Source: Vibrio algivorus (GTDB taxonomy: Bacteria > Pseudomonadota > Gammaproteobacteria > Enterobacterales > Vibrionaceae). From it: a stretch of DNA of 64,000 nucleotides. Made by a program: the position numbers and the translations under genes. Shown here piece by piece: positions 7,664 through 17,550 of this stretch. Within the stretch, counting starts at the first letter, position 1; each line of letters starts with the position of its first letter. The notes beneath the pieces are model-generated. The model did no database searches and was not told the origin of the DNA. It saw nothing but the letters and a program-made list of their open reading frames with translations. The stretch lies in the NCBI RefSeq assembly GCF_002218005.2, contig NZ_AP018678.1, positions 434,001-498,000 of the forward strand. Direction: 5' to 3'.

Positions 7664-9655
7664 ATGAAACCTACTCCAACATTAAAACTGAGTACCCGCT
7701 TGGTTGCTTTTGTCACCATGATTGTTGTGAGTGCCATGTTCATATTATTCGTGGGAGGAGTGTTTACCTTTAAAAAAATGGGTGGACAATATGTCGATCA
7801 AAACTTGCAGCGTGTGACAACGGTTATTGATCAAGAGTTAGCTACACCACAAGATTTTGATGCTATGCGTCATTGGTTACCCAAATTATTACAAACCAGT
7901 AATGTTGGACAGTTGCAAATCACCTCACCAGCTGGTGTCATTTATACCTTCAAAAATAAATCTCTGCTGCAACAAGATGAGTTGTTGCTGTATAAAAAAA
8001 CGTACCCGCTTGAGCGAAATCCAGATTATTTTGCTGAATTCCAAGTGGTGCCGCCTTATGCCAATAATAGTTATTCTTTTGAAGCATTCTTTTCGCTAAC
8101 ACTAGCAGTTATTTTAGTGATGTTTTGTTTATTGAAGGGGTTGCAATGGTTAAGGGAGCAACTATATGGATCTGAACTACTTGAAGAACGCGGTCGAATG
8201 ATTTTAGCAGGGCGAGTAGAGCAGTATATAAAAGGCGATGAAAGAGAGTTTCCATATTCAGCTAGCCAAGCTTTAACTCAATTAATTGAAGAGTTAAATG
8301 ATGCCAGACAAGAGCGCAGCCGTTTTGATACCTTCATTCGCACCCATACATTCTTGGATAAACTAACCGGTGCAGCTAATCGAGTGTTATTCGATAGCCG
8401 TTTGACCTCTGCATTGCAAGAAACTGGTGCAGGAGGTGGCGTTCTGGCCGTTGAAATTAATGGTTGGGATGAGTTTGTTGAAACCTCCGAAAAAGCTGAA
8501 TATGAATCGTTTTTGGTTGCTGTTGGTCATGTATTGATGAATTTAACTCAAAAATATCCGAATTCAGTATTTGCTCGTTACTACAGCGGCCAATTTACTT
8601 TATTAATCCCTCATCAGTCAGAAAAAGAAATCTCTATCCTAGCAAGTCAGTGTATGAATCAGCTTAAAAAACTCGATATTCCAAGTGATTTAGATAGTGA
8701 AAACTGGTGTCACATCGGTGCAACAATGTTCTCAGAAGGAGAGCGTCGCGGTAAGATCATTGATGAAGCTGAAACGGCAATAAAAAGTGCCCGACTAGAA
8801 GGGGTTAATGGTTGGGCTAAGTTCAAAAAATATAAGCATCAACCTGTAGAATACCGTGGTGGAGTTCGTTGGCGAAACCTATTTGATTTGTCTTTAAGTC
8901 CAAATAAGCTATTTATTTATGAACAGCCTTGTTATCTAATAGAAAATGATAACTCTAAAATGATAGAACACCATCAATTATTCACTAGAATTCAAGATGA
9001 GAAAGGCGACATAATTAAAGCTTCTCGTTTCTTAACTGCAATTGAACAAGTTGGTTACGAGAGGATTTTGGATCAAGCAATACTTAAAACGGTATTTAAT
9101 CAGCTGAAAAATGAATGGTTAGAGAATCGCTATGCGGTAAATTTATTTACTGTGCCATTTAAGAGAAAAGATTATCGTCGCTGGTTAAGAGACGAATTGC
9201 TGCAAATACCGACGGAAACAAGGCATCGATTAAGTTTTTCCTTTATTGAACGAAATTTAGTGACGGATCTTGATGTCATGCGCCCAGTTTTAAAGATGCT
9301 TTCAGGCTTGGGCTGCCAAATAATAGTGAACCAAGTTGGCAGAACAATCGTCAGCACTCACTATATAAAAACACTGCCGATTAGTTATTTAAAATTGCAC
9401 CGTAGCTTGGTAAAACAAATAGATAGAAGAAGTGAGAATCAACTATTTATTCGTAGCATACTAGGTTCTTGTATTGACAGTAACACCAAAGTTATTGCAG
9501 TAGGCGTGGAAACTGAAAATGAATGGTCTGTCTTATCTCAATTAGGGTTAGACGGTGCTCAAGGGCGCTTCTTCGCAACTGAACAGCAATTACTGCCAAA
9601 TATGGAAACAACACGCGTGATTAAGCCGGGTCGTAGAAACCGTTGGCGTAAATAG
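7664..9655 (+). CDS. mshH: MshH / CsrD-like protein with degenerate GGDEF and EAL domains
   Basis: A 663-residue inner-membrane protein with two membrane helices (about residues 12-34 and 140-160) around a periplasmic segment, followed by GGDEF-like and EAL-like domains. Both catalytic signatures are lost: the GGDEF position reads SGQF in RYYSGQFTLL, and the EAL start reads EQPCYL. In enteric bacteria the homologue CsrD is not a cyclase or phosphodiesterase but directs RNase E decay of the CsrB/C regulatory RNAs; in Vibrio cholerae MshH has this role and is the first gene of the msh cluster. Start ATG 7664 lies 40 bp after a MITE remnant. mshI follows by 17 bp. Confidence 0.92.
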   Translation: MKPTPTLKLSTRLVAFVTMIVVSAMFILFVGGVFTFKKMGGQYVDQNLQRVTTVIDQELATPQDFDAMRHWLPKLLQTSNVGQLQITSPAGVIYTFKNKSLLQQDELLLYKKTYPLERNPDYFAEFQVVPPYANNSYSFEAFFSLTLAVILVMFCLLKGLQWLREQLYGSELLEERGRMILAGRVEQYIKGDEREFPYSASQALTQLIEELNDARQERSRFDTFIRTHTFLDKLTGAANRVLFDSRLTSALQETGAGGGVLAVEINGWDEFVETSEKAEYESFLVAVGHVLMNLTQKYPNSVFARYYSGQFTLLIPHQSEKEISILASQCMNQLKKLDIPSDLDSENWCHIGATMFSEGERRGKIIDEAETAIKSARLEGVNGWAKFKKYKHQPVEYRGGVRWRNLFDLSLSPNKLFIYEQPCYLIENDNSKMIEHHQLFTRIQDEKGDIIKASRFLTAIEQVGYERILDQAILKTVFNQLKNEWLENRYAVNLFTVPFKRKDYRRWLRDELLQIPTETRHRLSFSFIERNLVTDLDVMRPVLKMLSGLGCQIIVNQVGRTIVSTHYIKTLPISYLKLHRSLVKQIDRRSENQLFIRSILGSCIDSNTKVIAVGVETENEWSVLSQLGLDGAQGRFFATEQQLLPNMETTRVIKPGRRNRWRK

Positions 9656-9672
9656 AGGGATTTAAACAATCT

Positions 9673-11130
9673 ATGAGTCTTCACTCAATACTCCAGAACT
9701 TTATGAATAGAGGGCCAGAGGTATCAACACTTAGCATTGTCATGCTGAGTGACGGTATTTACTTGTCTAAAGTTGATCCAGAGTCTGGTCTGGAAGTTGC
9801 TTCTTTTCATGAGTTAACGGATAACAATTGGGATTTTGTTTTAAGCTCGGCACTAAAAGAGCATCAATGCCAAAACTTGAATGCTACCGTGACATTAGGT
9901 TCTCATTTATACCAAAGCTATCAAATTGATAAGCCGGCTATTCCTAAAGAAGAATGGCCGGTTGCGTTGCCTTTCTTATTGAAAGATCTCATTACAGAAC
10001 GCGTTAATGAGATTGTAGCGGATGGAATTGAGCTTGCTGATAGCAATAAAATACAAGCTTATGTTGTTAGTAAGCGTTTTGTTGAGCAACTAAAGCAAGC
10101 ACTTACTCACCGTAGTGTTAAATTATTAAATATCGCACCTGAAGATGAAGTGTGGGCGCACACACGTCCTGAGGTGCCAGCTTTCATTTTACTACATCGT
10201 TCACAAAACAGTGATTTTAGAATTGGTGCCTTTGTTAATCAGAGCTCGGTCTTTCAAAGAGCAGTTCGTGGTGTGGAATCGCCAATAACCGGTGAGTTCA
10301 CCAGTTCATTGCAGATTGATGCCTTAGCACTTGAATTACAGCGTTCAATGGACTACCTATCAGCACAGTTGAAACAAGTTCAGATTAATAAACTGTTTAT
10401 TTGTTGTGATGATGAAAATACCGAAGAACTACGAGAAGCACTGCAAGAACGTCTGAACGTAATGGTCGAGCCGTTACTACTATCTAATGTGACGCAAAAA
10501 AGCGGTGAAGTTTTAATTTATGAAGCTTATCAGTTAGGGCAAAAGGGGGTTAATTTATATCCCGAGCACCTTAAGCCAAAGAAAGATATATTTAATCTGA
10601 ATATCGTTGTCGCCAGTTGGGCTGCTATGCTTCTGATTATGATGGTGATTTATAGTATCTATAATTATAACAATCATCAGCTAGATGAGCAGATTACGAT
10701 AACAAACCGTCAAGCAACTGAACTGACTAACGAAGTCGCGGCGTTGAATAAGAAGTTAGCTGCACATAAACCTTCTCCAGCAAAACTCGCTGCGGTTGAG
10801 CGTTTACGAGAAGATGTCAAAACTAAGCAAGAGTCTTTGAAAGTTATTTCAAGCTTTGATTCACAGCTCCAAGTAGGGTACTCCGGCATTATGTCTGGTC
10901 TATCATCGATTGATAGAAGCGATATCTCGCTCACCAATATTGATATCAAAAATGGCAAAATGAATATTCAAGGTTTAGCTAAATCTCCGGAAGTGATCCC
11001 AAGCTGGGTACAACAGTTTAAAAATGAAATGAACTTGGTTGGTCGTACTTTCGAAAGCTTATCGATTGGTCGTGATGAAAATAACGTAGTGATCTTCTCC
11101 TTACGTTCGAAATCAGGAGATGAAGACTAA
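9673..11130 (+). CDS. mshI: MSHA biogenesis protein MshI (PilM/GspL-like)
   Basis: A 485-residue protein whose N-terminal 300 residues resemble the actin-like cytoplasmic domain of PilM or GspL. One membrane helix follows (IVVASWAAMLLIMMVIYSIY, about residues 315-335), then a coiled coil (NRQATELTNEVAALNKKL) and a periplasmic PilN-like domain. It therefore looks like the PilM+PilN fusion typical of MSHA systems and should form the inner-membrane assembly platform with MshJ and MshK. Its TAA overlaps the mshJ ATG (TAATG at 11128-11132), which implies coupled translation. Confidence 0.9.
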   Translation: MSLHSILQNFMNRGPEVSTLSIVMLSDGIYLSKVDPESGLEVASFHELTDNNWDFVLSSALKEHQCQNLNATVTLGSHLYQSYQIDKPAIPKEEWPVALPFLLKDLITERVNEIVADGIELADSNKIQAYVVSKRFVEQLKQALTHRSVKLLNIAPEDEVWAHTRPEVPAFILLHRSQNSDFRIGAFVNQSSVFQRAVRGVESPITGEFTSSLQIDALALELQRSMDYLSAQLKQVQINKLFICCDDENTEELREALQERLNVMVEPLLLSNVTQKSGEVLIYEAYQLGQKGVNLYPEHLKPKKDIFNLNIVVASWAAMLLIMMVIYSIYNYNNHQLDEQITITNRQATELTNEVAALNKKLAAHKPSPAKLAAVERLREDVKTKQESLKVISSFDSQLQVGYSGIMSGLSSIDRSDISLTNIDIKNGKMNIQGLAKSPEVIPSWVQQFKNEMNLVGRTFESLSIGRDENNVVIFSLRSKSGDED

Positions 11131-11786
11131 TGGATCAATTGAAACACCAATGGGCAGAATTGAGCGCTAAATTTGCCAAACTTTCTGAACGTGAAAAGTG
11201 GCTGACGACTGCTGCTGGCTGGATTGCTGTTCTATTCTTGCTATATACCTTTGTGGTAGAGCCAGCCCAAATTGATCATAACGCTAAAACTCTTCGATTA
11301 GCCTCATTAAAAGGTCAAATTGGTCAGTTGCAAGGTGATGTGGAAGTCATTAAACATAAACTTGAGCAAGATCCAGATAAAGACGTTGATAAAGAATACA
11401 CGGTGCTATTAACCGAAAGTCAGGATCTGTCACTACGTTTATCTAACGTTGTTGACAGTCTTGTGACGCCGAGTGGTATGGCGGAATTGCTTGAGCAAGT
11501 GTTAGAGAAAACGCACAAACTGAAATTGGTTTCTTTAACGTCTGTATCGAGTGAGCCAATTACGCGTGATGATTCCAATGAAGACATTGGTTACTACATC
11601 CATCCGGTTAAAATTGAATTAGCAGGTAACTACTTTGATATTTTAGAGTATCTTGCGGAATTAGAGCAGATGAAAGTGAAATATTACTGGCGCAGCTTTA
11701 ATTATCAGGTCATTGAATACCCGCAAGCTCAATTGCAACTAGTCGTGTATACCTTAGGAGCAAAAAAGGAGTTTATTGGTGGTTAG
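11130..11786 (+). CDS. mshJ: MSHA biogenesis protein MshJ (PilO/GspM-like)
   Basis: A 218-residue bitopic protein with a short cytoplasmic N-terminus, a membrane helix at about residues 24-43 (WLTTAAGWIAVLFLLYTFVV), a coiled coil and a ferredoxin-like periplasmic domain. This is the layout of PilO/GspM, which pairs with the PilN-like part of MshI in the inner-membrane alignment complex. The ATG overlaps the mshI stop. The gene runs into mshK by 8 bp, so the three are translated as a block. Confidence 0.9.
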   Translation: MDQLKHQWAELSAKFAKLSEREKWLTTAAGWIAVLFLLYTFVVEPAQIDHNAKTLRLASLKGQIGQLQGDVEVIKHKLEQDPDKDVDKEYTVLLTESQDLSLRLSNVVDSLVTPSGMAELLEQVLEKTHKLKLVSLTSVSSEPITRDDSNEDIGYYIHPVKIELAGNYFDILEYLAELEQMKVKYYWRSFNYQVIEYPQAQLQLVVYTLGAKKEFIGG

Positions 11787-12105
11787 AACCTTTATATTAA
11801 GCCTTCTTTTGAGCGTGCCTAGTAGCGTAATGGCACAAAATAGCGATCCAACGGCTCCGCTTGATTGGATGACAGGCAAAATACCAGCCGCTAAGCCCGG
11901 ACCTGTTTATTACCGAGTACCATCCCTACAAAGCATTGTTTGTAATGATGGTGGTCAATGCCGAGCAATATTAAATGATAGAATAGTGAGTAAAGGAGAG
12001 TCGGTAAGTGGTTATCGAGTGGCTGATATTAGCCGTGAATATGTCACTCTAACTCGAGGATCTAAAACATGGAATTTAGAGCTCTTTTCTCAGATAAAAT
12101 ATTAA
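11779..12105 (+). CDS. mshK: MSHA biogenesis protein MshK
   Basis: A 108-residue secreted protein with signal peptide MVRTFILSLLLSVPSSVMA and a small periplasmic domain containing one Cys pair (IVCNDGGQCRAI). By position and form it corresponds to the PilP/GspC-type linker between the inner-membrane complex and the MshL secretin. I prefer the GTG at 11779 over the TTG at 11776 because AAGGAG at 11766-11771 is then 7 bp away. The start overlaps the end of mshJ. Confidence 0.85.
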   Translation: MVRTFILSLLLSVPSSVMAQNSDPTAPLDWMTGKIPAAKPGPVYYRVPSLQSIVCNDGGQCRAILNDRIVSKGESVSGYRVADISREYVTLTRGSKTWNLELFSQIKY

Positions 12106-12122
12106 GGTTTCAAGGTTAACTT

Positions 12123-13784
12123 ATGCGTAAACTTATTTTAAGTATCATGATTGCTTCGTTAGCAGGTTGCTCTATGGGACACAGAGATCCCACCGAAATT
12201 AAGCATGCCTTGAATCAAGCTGTTAATGAGAATAATAGTAGCTCGATTGATGACTTACCTGATTCCGTTCAATCAGATCTTATGCCAGATGTTGATGGAG
12301 CTCGCTCTAGTGCTAATGCTTCAGTTAAGCGTTTTCGAGTACAAGCACAAAGCGTCAATGCCAAAACATTCTTTGCTAGCTTAGTTCAAGGCACCGATTA
12401 TAGTGTGATCGTGCATCCTGATGTGACAGGCCAAATTACTTTAAACCTTTCAGATGTCACATTAGATGAAGTGCTTGATTCAGTACGTGATATTTACGGC
12501 TATGACGTAGTTAAAAGCGGTAAAGTGCTCCAAGTGTATCCAGCTGGTTTACGAACGGAAACCATTCCTGTTGATTATCTGCAATTTAAACGCCGTGGTA
12601 TGTCACTGACGACTATTACGACAGGCTCTGTTACATCTGAATATGATGATGATAGTAATGATAATAACAGTTCATCGACAACCAGTAGTAGCAATTCAAA
12701 TAGCGATGACTACAGCAGCGATGATGGAATGTCGACAGAAACCAATGCGACTGGCGGTACTCGTATCGAAACCACTAACAAGAGTGATTTTTGGCCACAA
12801 TTACATAAAGCGCTTAAATCAATGATTGGTAATGGCAATGGTCGTAGCGTGATCGTGTCACCACAAGCTGGCGTAGTTACTGTTCGGGCTTACCCAAATG
12901 AATTACGTGAAGTTAAAGCTTTCCTGGGCGCTTCAGAGAAACGCTTGCATCGTCAAGTGGTGCTTGAAGCGAAAATCATGGAAGTGACATTAAGTGATGG
13001 TTACCAGCAAGGTATCAACTGGTCAAATCTAAGTGGCTCGATCGGTGGTACAACGATTACTGGTGGCACATCTGGTTCTGGTATCGTTCCGGGGCTTAAT
13101 ACTATTGGGGATCTATTAGGTGGCGGCACTAACATGGTGATCAGTGATGGTAACTTTACTGCCGTGATGAACTTTATGGCGACCCAAGGCGACCTAAACG
13201 TACTATCTAGCCCGCGTGTGACTGCCTCAAATAACCAAAAAGCAGTCATCAAAGTTGGTGAAGATAAATACTACGTAACGGGTGTTGATGGTGAGGTAGG
13301 GAGTGGTGATAACGCGAATGTGGCACAAAATGTTGACTTAACGCCATTCTTCTCGGGTATTTCATTGGATGTAACGCCACAAATCGATGACAGAGGCAAT
13401 GTGATGATGCACGTTCACCCCGCGGTTATTGATGTGACGACTGATAACACCTTAATTGACCTAGGAGACCAAGGTGGGATTTTAGAGCTACCACTAGCGA
13501 AAAGTTCAATTCGTGAATCTGATACGGTGGTACGTGCTAAAGATGGTGATGTTATCGTGATCGGTGGCTTGATGAGTACCGCTACAATTGAACAAACAAC
13601 GAAGGTTCCATTTCTAGGTGACGTCCCTGGATTAGGACACTTATTCCGTAACACCAATCAATTAACTAAAAAGACAGAATTGGTTATTTTACTTAAACCA
13701 ACCGTGGTAGGAGTGAACACTTGGTCTCAAGAAGTTGAAAAATCTCGTGACCTACTACAAGAATGGTTCCCAGATTCTGAATAA
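12123..13784 (+). CDS. mshL: MSHA outer-membrane secretin MshL
   Basis: A 553-residue secretin that forms the outer-membrane pore for the MSHA pilus. It starts with a lipoprotein signal ending LAGC (Cys16), followed by STN/N-domains (FASLVQGTDYSVIVHPDV) and a C-terminal secretin domain from about residue 265, with VLSSPRVTASNNQKA and the closing block VPFLGDVPGLGHLF. An acidic, Ser/Asn-rich linker lies between the N-domain and secretin domain at about residues 177-205. The stop overlaps the mshM ATG (TAATG). Confidence 0.95.
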   Translation: MRKLILSIMIASLAGCSMGHRDPTEIKHALNQAVNENNSSSIDDLPDSVQSDLMPDVDGARSSANASVKRFRVQAQSVNAKTFFASLVQGTDYSVIVHPDVTGQITLNLSDVTLDEVLDSVRDIYGYDVVKSGKVLQVYPAGLRTETIPVDYLQFKRRGMSLTTITTGSVTSEYDDDSNDNNSSSTTSSSNSNSDDYSSDDGMSTETNATGGTRIETTNKSDFWPQLHKALKSMIGNGNGRSVIVSPQAGVVTVRAYPNELREVKAFLGASEKRLHRQVVLEAKIMEVTLSDGYQQGINWSNLSGSIGGTTITGGTSGSGIVPGLNTIGDLLGGGTNMVISDGNFTAVMNFMATQGDLNVLSSPRVTASNNQKAVIKVGEDKYYVTGVDGEVGSGDNANVAQNVDLTPFFSGISLDVTPQIDDRGNVMMHVHPAVIDVTTDNTLIDLGDQGGILELPLAKSSIRESDTVVRAKDGDVIVIGGLMSTATIEQTTKVPFLGDVPGLGHLFRNTNQLTKKTELVILLKPTVVGVNTWSQEVEKSRDLLQEWFPDSE

Positions 13785-14629
13785 TGGTTTATCAATCTTT
13801 CTTCGGTTTGAGTCAGGCACCTTTTAGCCTGACTCCGACAACAGCACTTTTTTACGGTTTAGAGCCTCATTATGAAGCGATTCAGACTGTGCTCAGTGCT
13901 GTTGAAATGGGCGAAGGGATTGTTAAAGTGACGGGTGAAGTTGGTACAGGTAAAACTTTGGTTTGCCGGATGTTGATCAACCAGCTAAAAAGTAATGTCC
14001 ATCTAATTTATTTACCAAATCCTATTCTCACCGGATATGAATTAAAACAAGCGGTTGCGCATGAGTTGTCGTTACCAAATGATGTTGATTCGGTTAATTT
14101 AGTGGATGCAATTCATCTGAAACTATTAGAGATACATCGAAGTGGTCGCACTGTAGTGGCACTGATTGATGAAGCTCAGGCATTAAGTGATGAGGCGATA
14201 GAGACACTACGTTTATTTGGTAACTTAGAAACCGAGCATCGCAAATTATTACAAATGGTGATTTTAGGGCAACCAGAGCTTGATGAACGCTTACAGCAGC
14301 ATAGTTTACGTCAGTTTCGTCAACGTATTACGTTCAGTGCACAATTAAGAGCGTTAACCATGAGTGAAACCGTTGCCTATATCGAGCACCGAATGATTCA
14401 AAGTGGCGGCGAATCCGAAGTGTTTAGCCTTCACTTAAAAAAATCCATATGGAAAGCGACACAAGGCATTCCTCGAATGATTAATCAAGTGTGTCATAAA
14501 TCGTTATTAATGGCTTTTATGGAACAAAAAAAACAGGTGGAGAATCACCATCTGTTTAGCGCGTTACATGACACCTTTGATGTTAGAAAACCAAAATATA
14601 AGACACCATATTTATGGGGTTGGAGTTAA
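13784..14629 (+). CDS. mshM: MSHA biogenesis AAA ATPase MshM (ExeA-like)
   Basis: A 281-residue ATPase of the ExeA/GspA type, with Walker A GEVGTGKT near residue 50 and Walker B VALIDEAQAL near residue 125. It lacks the C-terminal peptidoglycan-binding domain of full-length ExeA. Such proteins help secretin complexes assemble through the cell wall, which fits its place just after mshL. It is translationally coupled to mshL by a 1-bp overlap and ends 2 bp before mshN. Confidence 0.92.
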   Translation: MVYQSFFGLSQAPFSLTPTTALFYGLEPHYEAIQTVLSAVEMGEGIVKVTGEVGTGKTLVCRMLINQLKSNVHLIYLPNPILTGYELKQAVAHELSLPNDVDSVNLVDAIHLKLLEIHRSGRTVVALIDEAQALSDEAIETLRLFGNLETEHRKLLQMVILGQPELDERLQQHSLRQFRQRITFSAQLRALTMSETVAYIEHRMIQSGGESEVFSLHLKKSIWKATQGIPRMINQVCHKSLLMAFMEQKKQVENHHLFSALHDTFDVRKPKYKTPYLWGWS

Positions 14630-14631
14630 AC

Positions 14632-15810
14632 ATGAGTACCATTAATAACGCTTTATCAAAATTAGCGGAGCAACAGTCAGCTCAAAATGAATCAGCGACA
14701 GTACCAAATACTGCTGGCTCTTTGGTGAGAGCTAAGGTTGCTCCGGTTAAATCATCTCGTTTGGTATGGGCAATTGGTGGCTTTACGTTAAGTCTCGGCC
14801 TTGGTGCTTGGGCGGTAAGCAGTGCGCCAAATCCAATCCAAACCTCTGTGATGGTGCAAAACGATACCCAATTAGCTCAACCTGCCACGCTGGCATCAAT
14901 ACCGACTATGCCTAGTAACACGAGTAAAGTGGTTGAGCCAGTATATGCGACAATATATGAAGTACCCAAAGTAGCCGTTGCACCTTCTCCCGCGCCACAA
15001 GCCGTTCAATCGACAAGTAAAACCATTGCTGTAATGAAACCTGTGACAACTAAGCCTGTAATAGCAGAGGTTAATACTCCAGCACAGTCATCTACCCCTC
15101 TGCGTTCTGTCGCTTCTGCGAAACCATCAAACGATGGCCTATTACTGGCTTCCAATAGTACACAACCTACCGTAACTCAAGAAGCTAACGAGTCTTCAAT
15201 GCAAGTTCAACATGTTGAGCTGACTCATCGCCAAATGGCCGACAAAGCAATTGAACGTGCTAATAAAGCGTTAGAGTCAAATGACTTTGAGGGCGCAAGT
15301 GCAGAGTTCCAAACCGCGTTACGCTATGTTCCTGAAGATGAAAATACTCGCCGTAAGTTAGCAGCTCTGTACTATGGCAATAATCAAGTTCGTAAATCAG
15401 CGGAATTGCTCGAAGAAGGCATAAGAATTAACAAGAACAGCACTGCGCTACGTATGTCTTTAGCTGGAATTTTATTAAAAGAAGAACAGCCTGAAGCAGC
15501 ATTAAGTAGCCTAGGTTATCTACCTGATGACGTGACAGATAAATACCTAGCAATGCGTGCCGCACTGGCTCAAAAATTAAAGAATAATGAATGGGCACTG
15601 CAAAGTTACCAAATGCTGTCTCAACGTGATCCTGAAAATGGCCGTTGGTGGCTTGGGCTTGGTATTCAACAAGAGCGCAGCGCACAGCTAAAAGAAGCGA
15701 AAGAGTCCTACACAAAGGCCCTAACTATGGTTGGTCTATCATCACAATCTCAAGCGTTTATTCGTGACCGTATTAATGTTCTGAAATCTTTAGAGCAAGG
15801 AGCAGACTAA
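14632..15810 (+). CDS. mshN: MSHA biogenesis protein MshN (TPR protein)
   Basis: A 392-residue protein with a short cytoplasmic N-terminus (MSTINNALSKLAEQ), one membrane helix at about residues 43-62, a long Pro/Ala/Thr/Ser-rich spacer, and TPR repeats over the last 190 residues (ANKALESNDFEGASAEFQTAL and following). The layout matches GspB/PilF-type scaffolds that work with the ExeA-like ATPase. I chose ATG 14632, which TGGAG precedes by 6 bp; the earlier TTG at 14614 would lie inside mshM. Confidence 0.9.
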   Translation: MSTINNALSKLAEQQSAQNESATVPNTAGSLVRAKVAPVKSSRLVWAIGGFTLSLGLGAWAVSSAPNPIQTSVMVQNDTQLAQPATLASIPTMPSNTSKVVEPVYATIYEVPKVAVAPSPAPQAVQSTSKTIAVMKPVTTKPVIAEVNTPAQSSTPLRSVASAKPSNDGLLLASNSTQPTVTQEANESSMQVQHVELTHRQMADKAIERANKALESNDFEGASAEFQTALRYVPEDENTRRKLAALYYGNNQVRKSAELLEEGIRINKNSTALRMSLAGILLKEEQPEAALSSLGYLPDDVTDKYLAMRAALAQKLKNNEWALQSYQMLSQRDPENGRWWLGLGIQQERSAQLKEAKESYTKALTMVGLSSQSQAFIRDRINVLKSLEQGAD

Positions 15811-15812
15811 GT

Positions 15813-17540
15813 ATGGCTCAAGTTAAATTACGTAAACGTCTTGGTGACTTATTAGTTGAAGAAAACGTTATCTCGCAAGCTCAGCTTGATACTGCGCTCG
15901 GATCACAAAAATCAACAGGCCGGAAGCTTGGGGATACTTTAATTCGTTTAGGCTTTTTGACCGAGCAGAAAATGTTGGTGTTTCTTTCTCAACAACTTGC
16001 TCTGCCGTTAATCGATTTAAGCCGTGCGAATATTGATGTCCAAGCGGTGCAATTGCTGCCTGAAGTACATGCACGTCGACTTCGCGCTTTAGTCATTGGT
16101 CATAATGGTAACGCACTGCGTGTTGCTATGAGTGATCCAGCAGACCTTGCGGTACAAGAGTCGCTGTTAACTCAGTTAAGTAATTACTCATTGGAGTTTG
16201 TGGTTGCCTCTGAAAAGCAGCTATTGAGTTGCTTTGATCGTTTTTATCGTCGTACCAAAGAAATTGCCTCTTTTGCCGAACAGTTACATGCGGAACACCA
16301 AGGGAGTACAGTATTTGATCTCGCGTTTGAAGATGATGAAAGCGAAGAAGTTACCGTCGTAAAACTGATCAACTCATTGTTTGAAGATGCGATTCAAGTC
16401 GGGGCGTCAGATATTCATATCGAACCAGATTCGGATGTTCTGCGCTTACGTCAACGTATTGATGGTGTATTACATGAAACCTTGCTCAATGAAGTGAATG
16501 TGGCTTCTGCCTTAGTATTGCGTTTGAAATTAATGGCCAACATGGATATTTCAGAAAAGCGTTTACCACAAGATGGTCGCTTTAATATCCGAGTACGTGG
16601 TCAGTCGGTGGATATCCGTATTTCAACTATGCCAGTACAATTTGGCGAATCTGTGGTAATGCGTTTATTAAACCAATCTTCAGGCATTCAATCGCTTGAT
16701 GAATCAGGCTTATCACCAGATCTGCTCATCCGTTTCCGACAACAGCTGCGTCGGCCACATGGTATGATTTTGGTTACCGGGCCAACTGGCTCTGGTAAAA
16801 CCACCACTTTATATGGTGCGTTATCGGAACTGAACGAGCCGGGAAAAAAAATCATTACCGCCGAAGACCCGGTGGAATATCGTTTGCCTCGTGTCAACCA
16901 AGTACAAGTAAACTCTAAGATCAATCTGGAGTTCTCAACAGTGTTACGTACTTTCTTGCGTCAAGATCCCGATATCATCTTAATTGGTGAGATGCGTGAC
17001 CAAGAAACGGTAGAGATAGGTTTGCGTGCAGCATTAACTGGCCACTTGGTATTGTCTACGCTGCATACTAATGATGCTGTGGATAGTGCACTGCGTATGA
17101 TGGATATGGGCGCACCGGGCTACTTAGTGGCAAGTGCGGTACGTGCGGTAATGGCGCAGCGTCTTATTCGTAAAGTTTGCCTTGATTGTAGTGATGAACA
17201 TGAACCAGATGCGTCTACTCAGCAATGGATCGCAACGCGTTTCCCTAATCAAGTAGGGGCCAGCTTTAAAAAAGGCACTGGCTGTCAAAACTGTAACTTA
17301 ACTGGCTACCGTGGCCGTATTGGTGTGTTTGAATTATTGGAGCTTGACCAACCAATGATGGATGCATTGCGTTGTAATGATGCCGTTGGTTTTTCTGTCA
17401 AAGCTCGTCAAACTGAAGGATATAAACCCTTGCTTGCTTCAGCAATGGAATTGGCTCTGCAAGGTGTCGTTAGCTTAGATGAAGTAATGATACTTGCAGA
17501 AGGGGATTCTTCTGCTAATCAACAACCGATTCTGCTGTAA
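15813..17540 (+). CDS. mshE: MSHA pilus extension ATPase MshE, c-di-GMP binding
   Basis: A 575-residue GspE/PilB-type ATPase that powers pilus extension. Its N-terminus carries the MshEN fold known to bind cyclic-di-GMP: RKRLGDLLVEENVIS, QLDTAL and RKLGDTLIRLGFLT at residues 7-55. The motor domain has Walker A GPTGSGKTT near residue 324, an Asp box and a tetracysteine zinc site (CLDC near 455 and CQNC near 490). In Vibrio cholerae binding of c-di-GMP to this domain drives MSHA pilus assembly and attachment. It follows mshN by 2 bp and precedes mshG by 10 bp. Confidence 0.97.
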   Translation: MAQVKLRKRLGDLLVEENVISQAQLDTALGSQKSTGRKLGDTLIRLGFLTEQKMLVFLSQQLALPLIDLSRANIDVQAVQLLPEVHARRLRALVIGHNGNALRVAMSDPADLAVQESLLTQLSNYSLEFVVASEKQLLSCFDRFYRRTKEIASFAEQLHAEHQGSTVFDLAFEDDESEEVTVVKLINSLFEDAIQVGASDIHIEPDSDVLRLRQRIDGVLHETLLNEVNVASALVLRLKLMANMDISEKRLPQDGRFNIRVRGQSVDIRISTMPVQFGESVVMRLLNQSSGIQSLDESGLSPDLLIRFRQQLRRPHGMILVTGPTGSGKTTTLYGALSELNEPGKKIITAEDPVEYRLPRVNQVQVNSKINLEFSTVLRTFLRQDPDIILIGEMRDQETVEIGLRAALTGHLVLSTLHTNDAVDSALRMMDMGAPGYLVASAVRAVMAQRLIRKVCLDCSDEHEPDASTQQWIATRFPNQVGASFKKGTGCQNCNLTGYRGRIGVFELLELDQPMMDALRCNDAVGFSVKARQTEGYKPLLASAMELALQGVVSLDEVMILAEGDSSANQQPILL

Positions 17541-17550
17541 GGAATATTGA

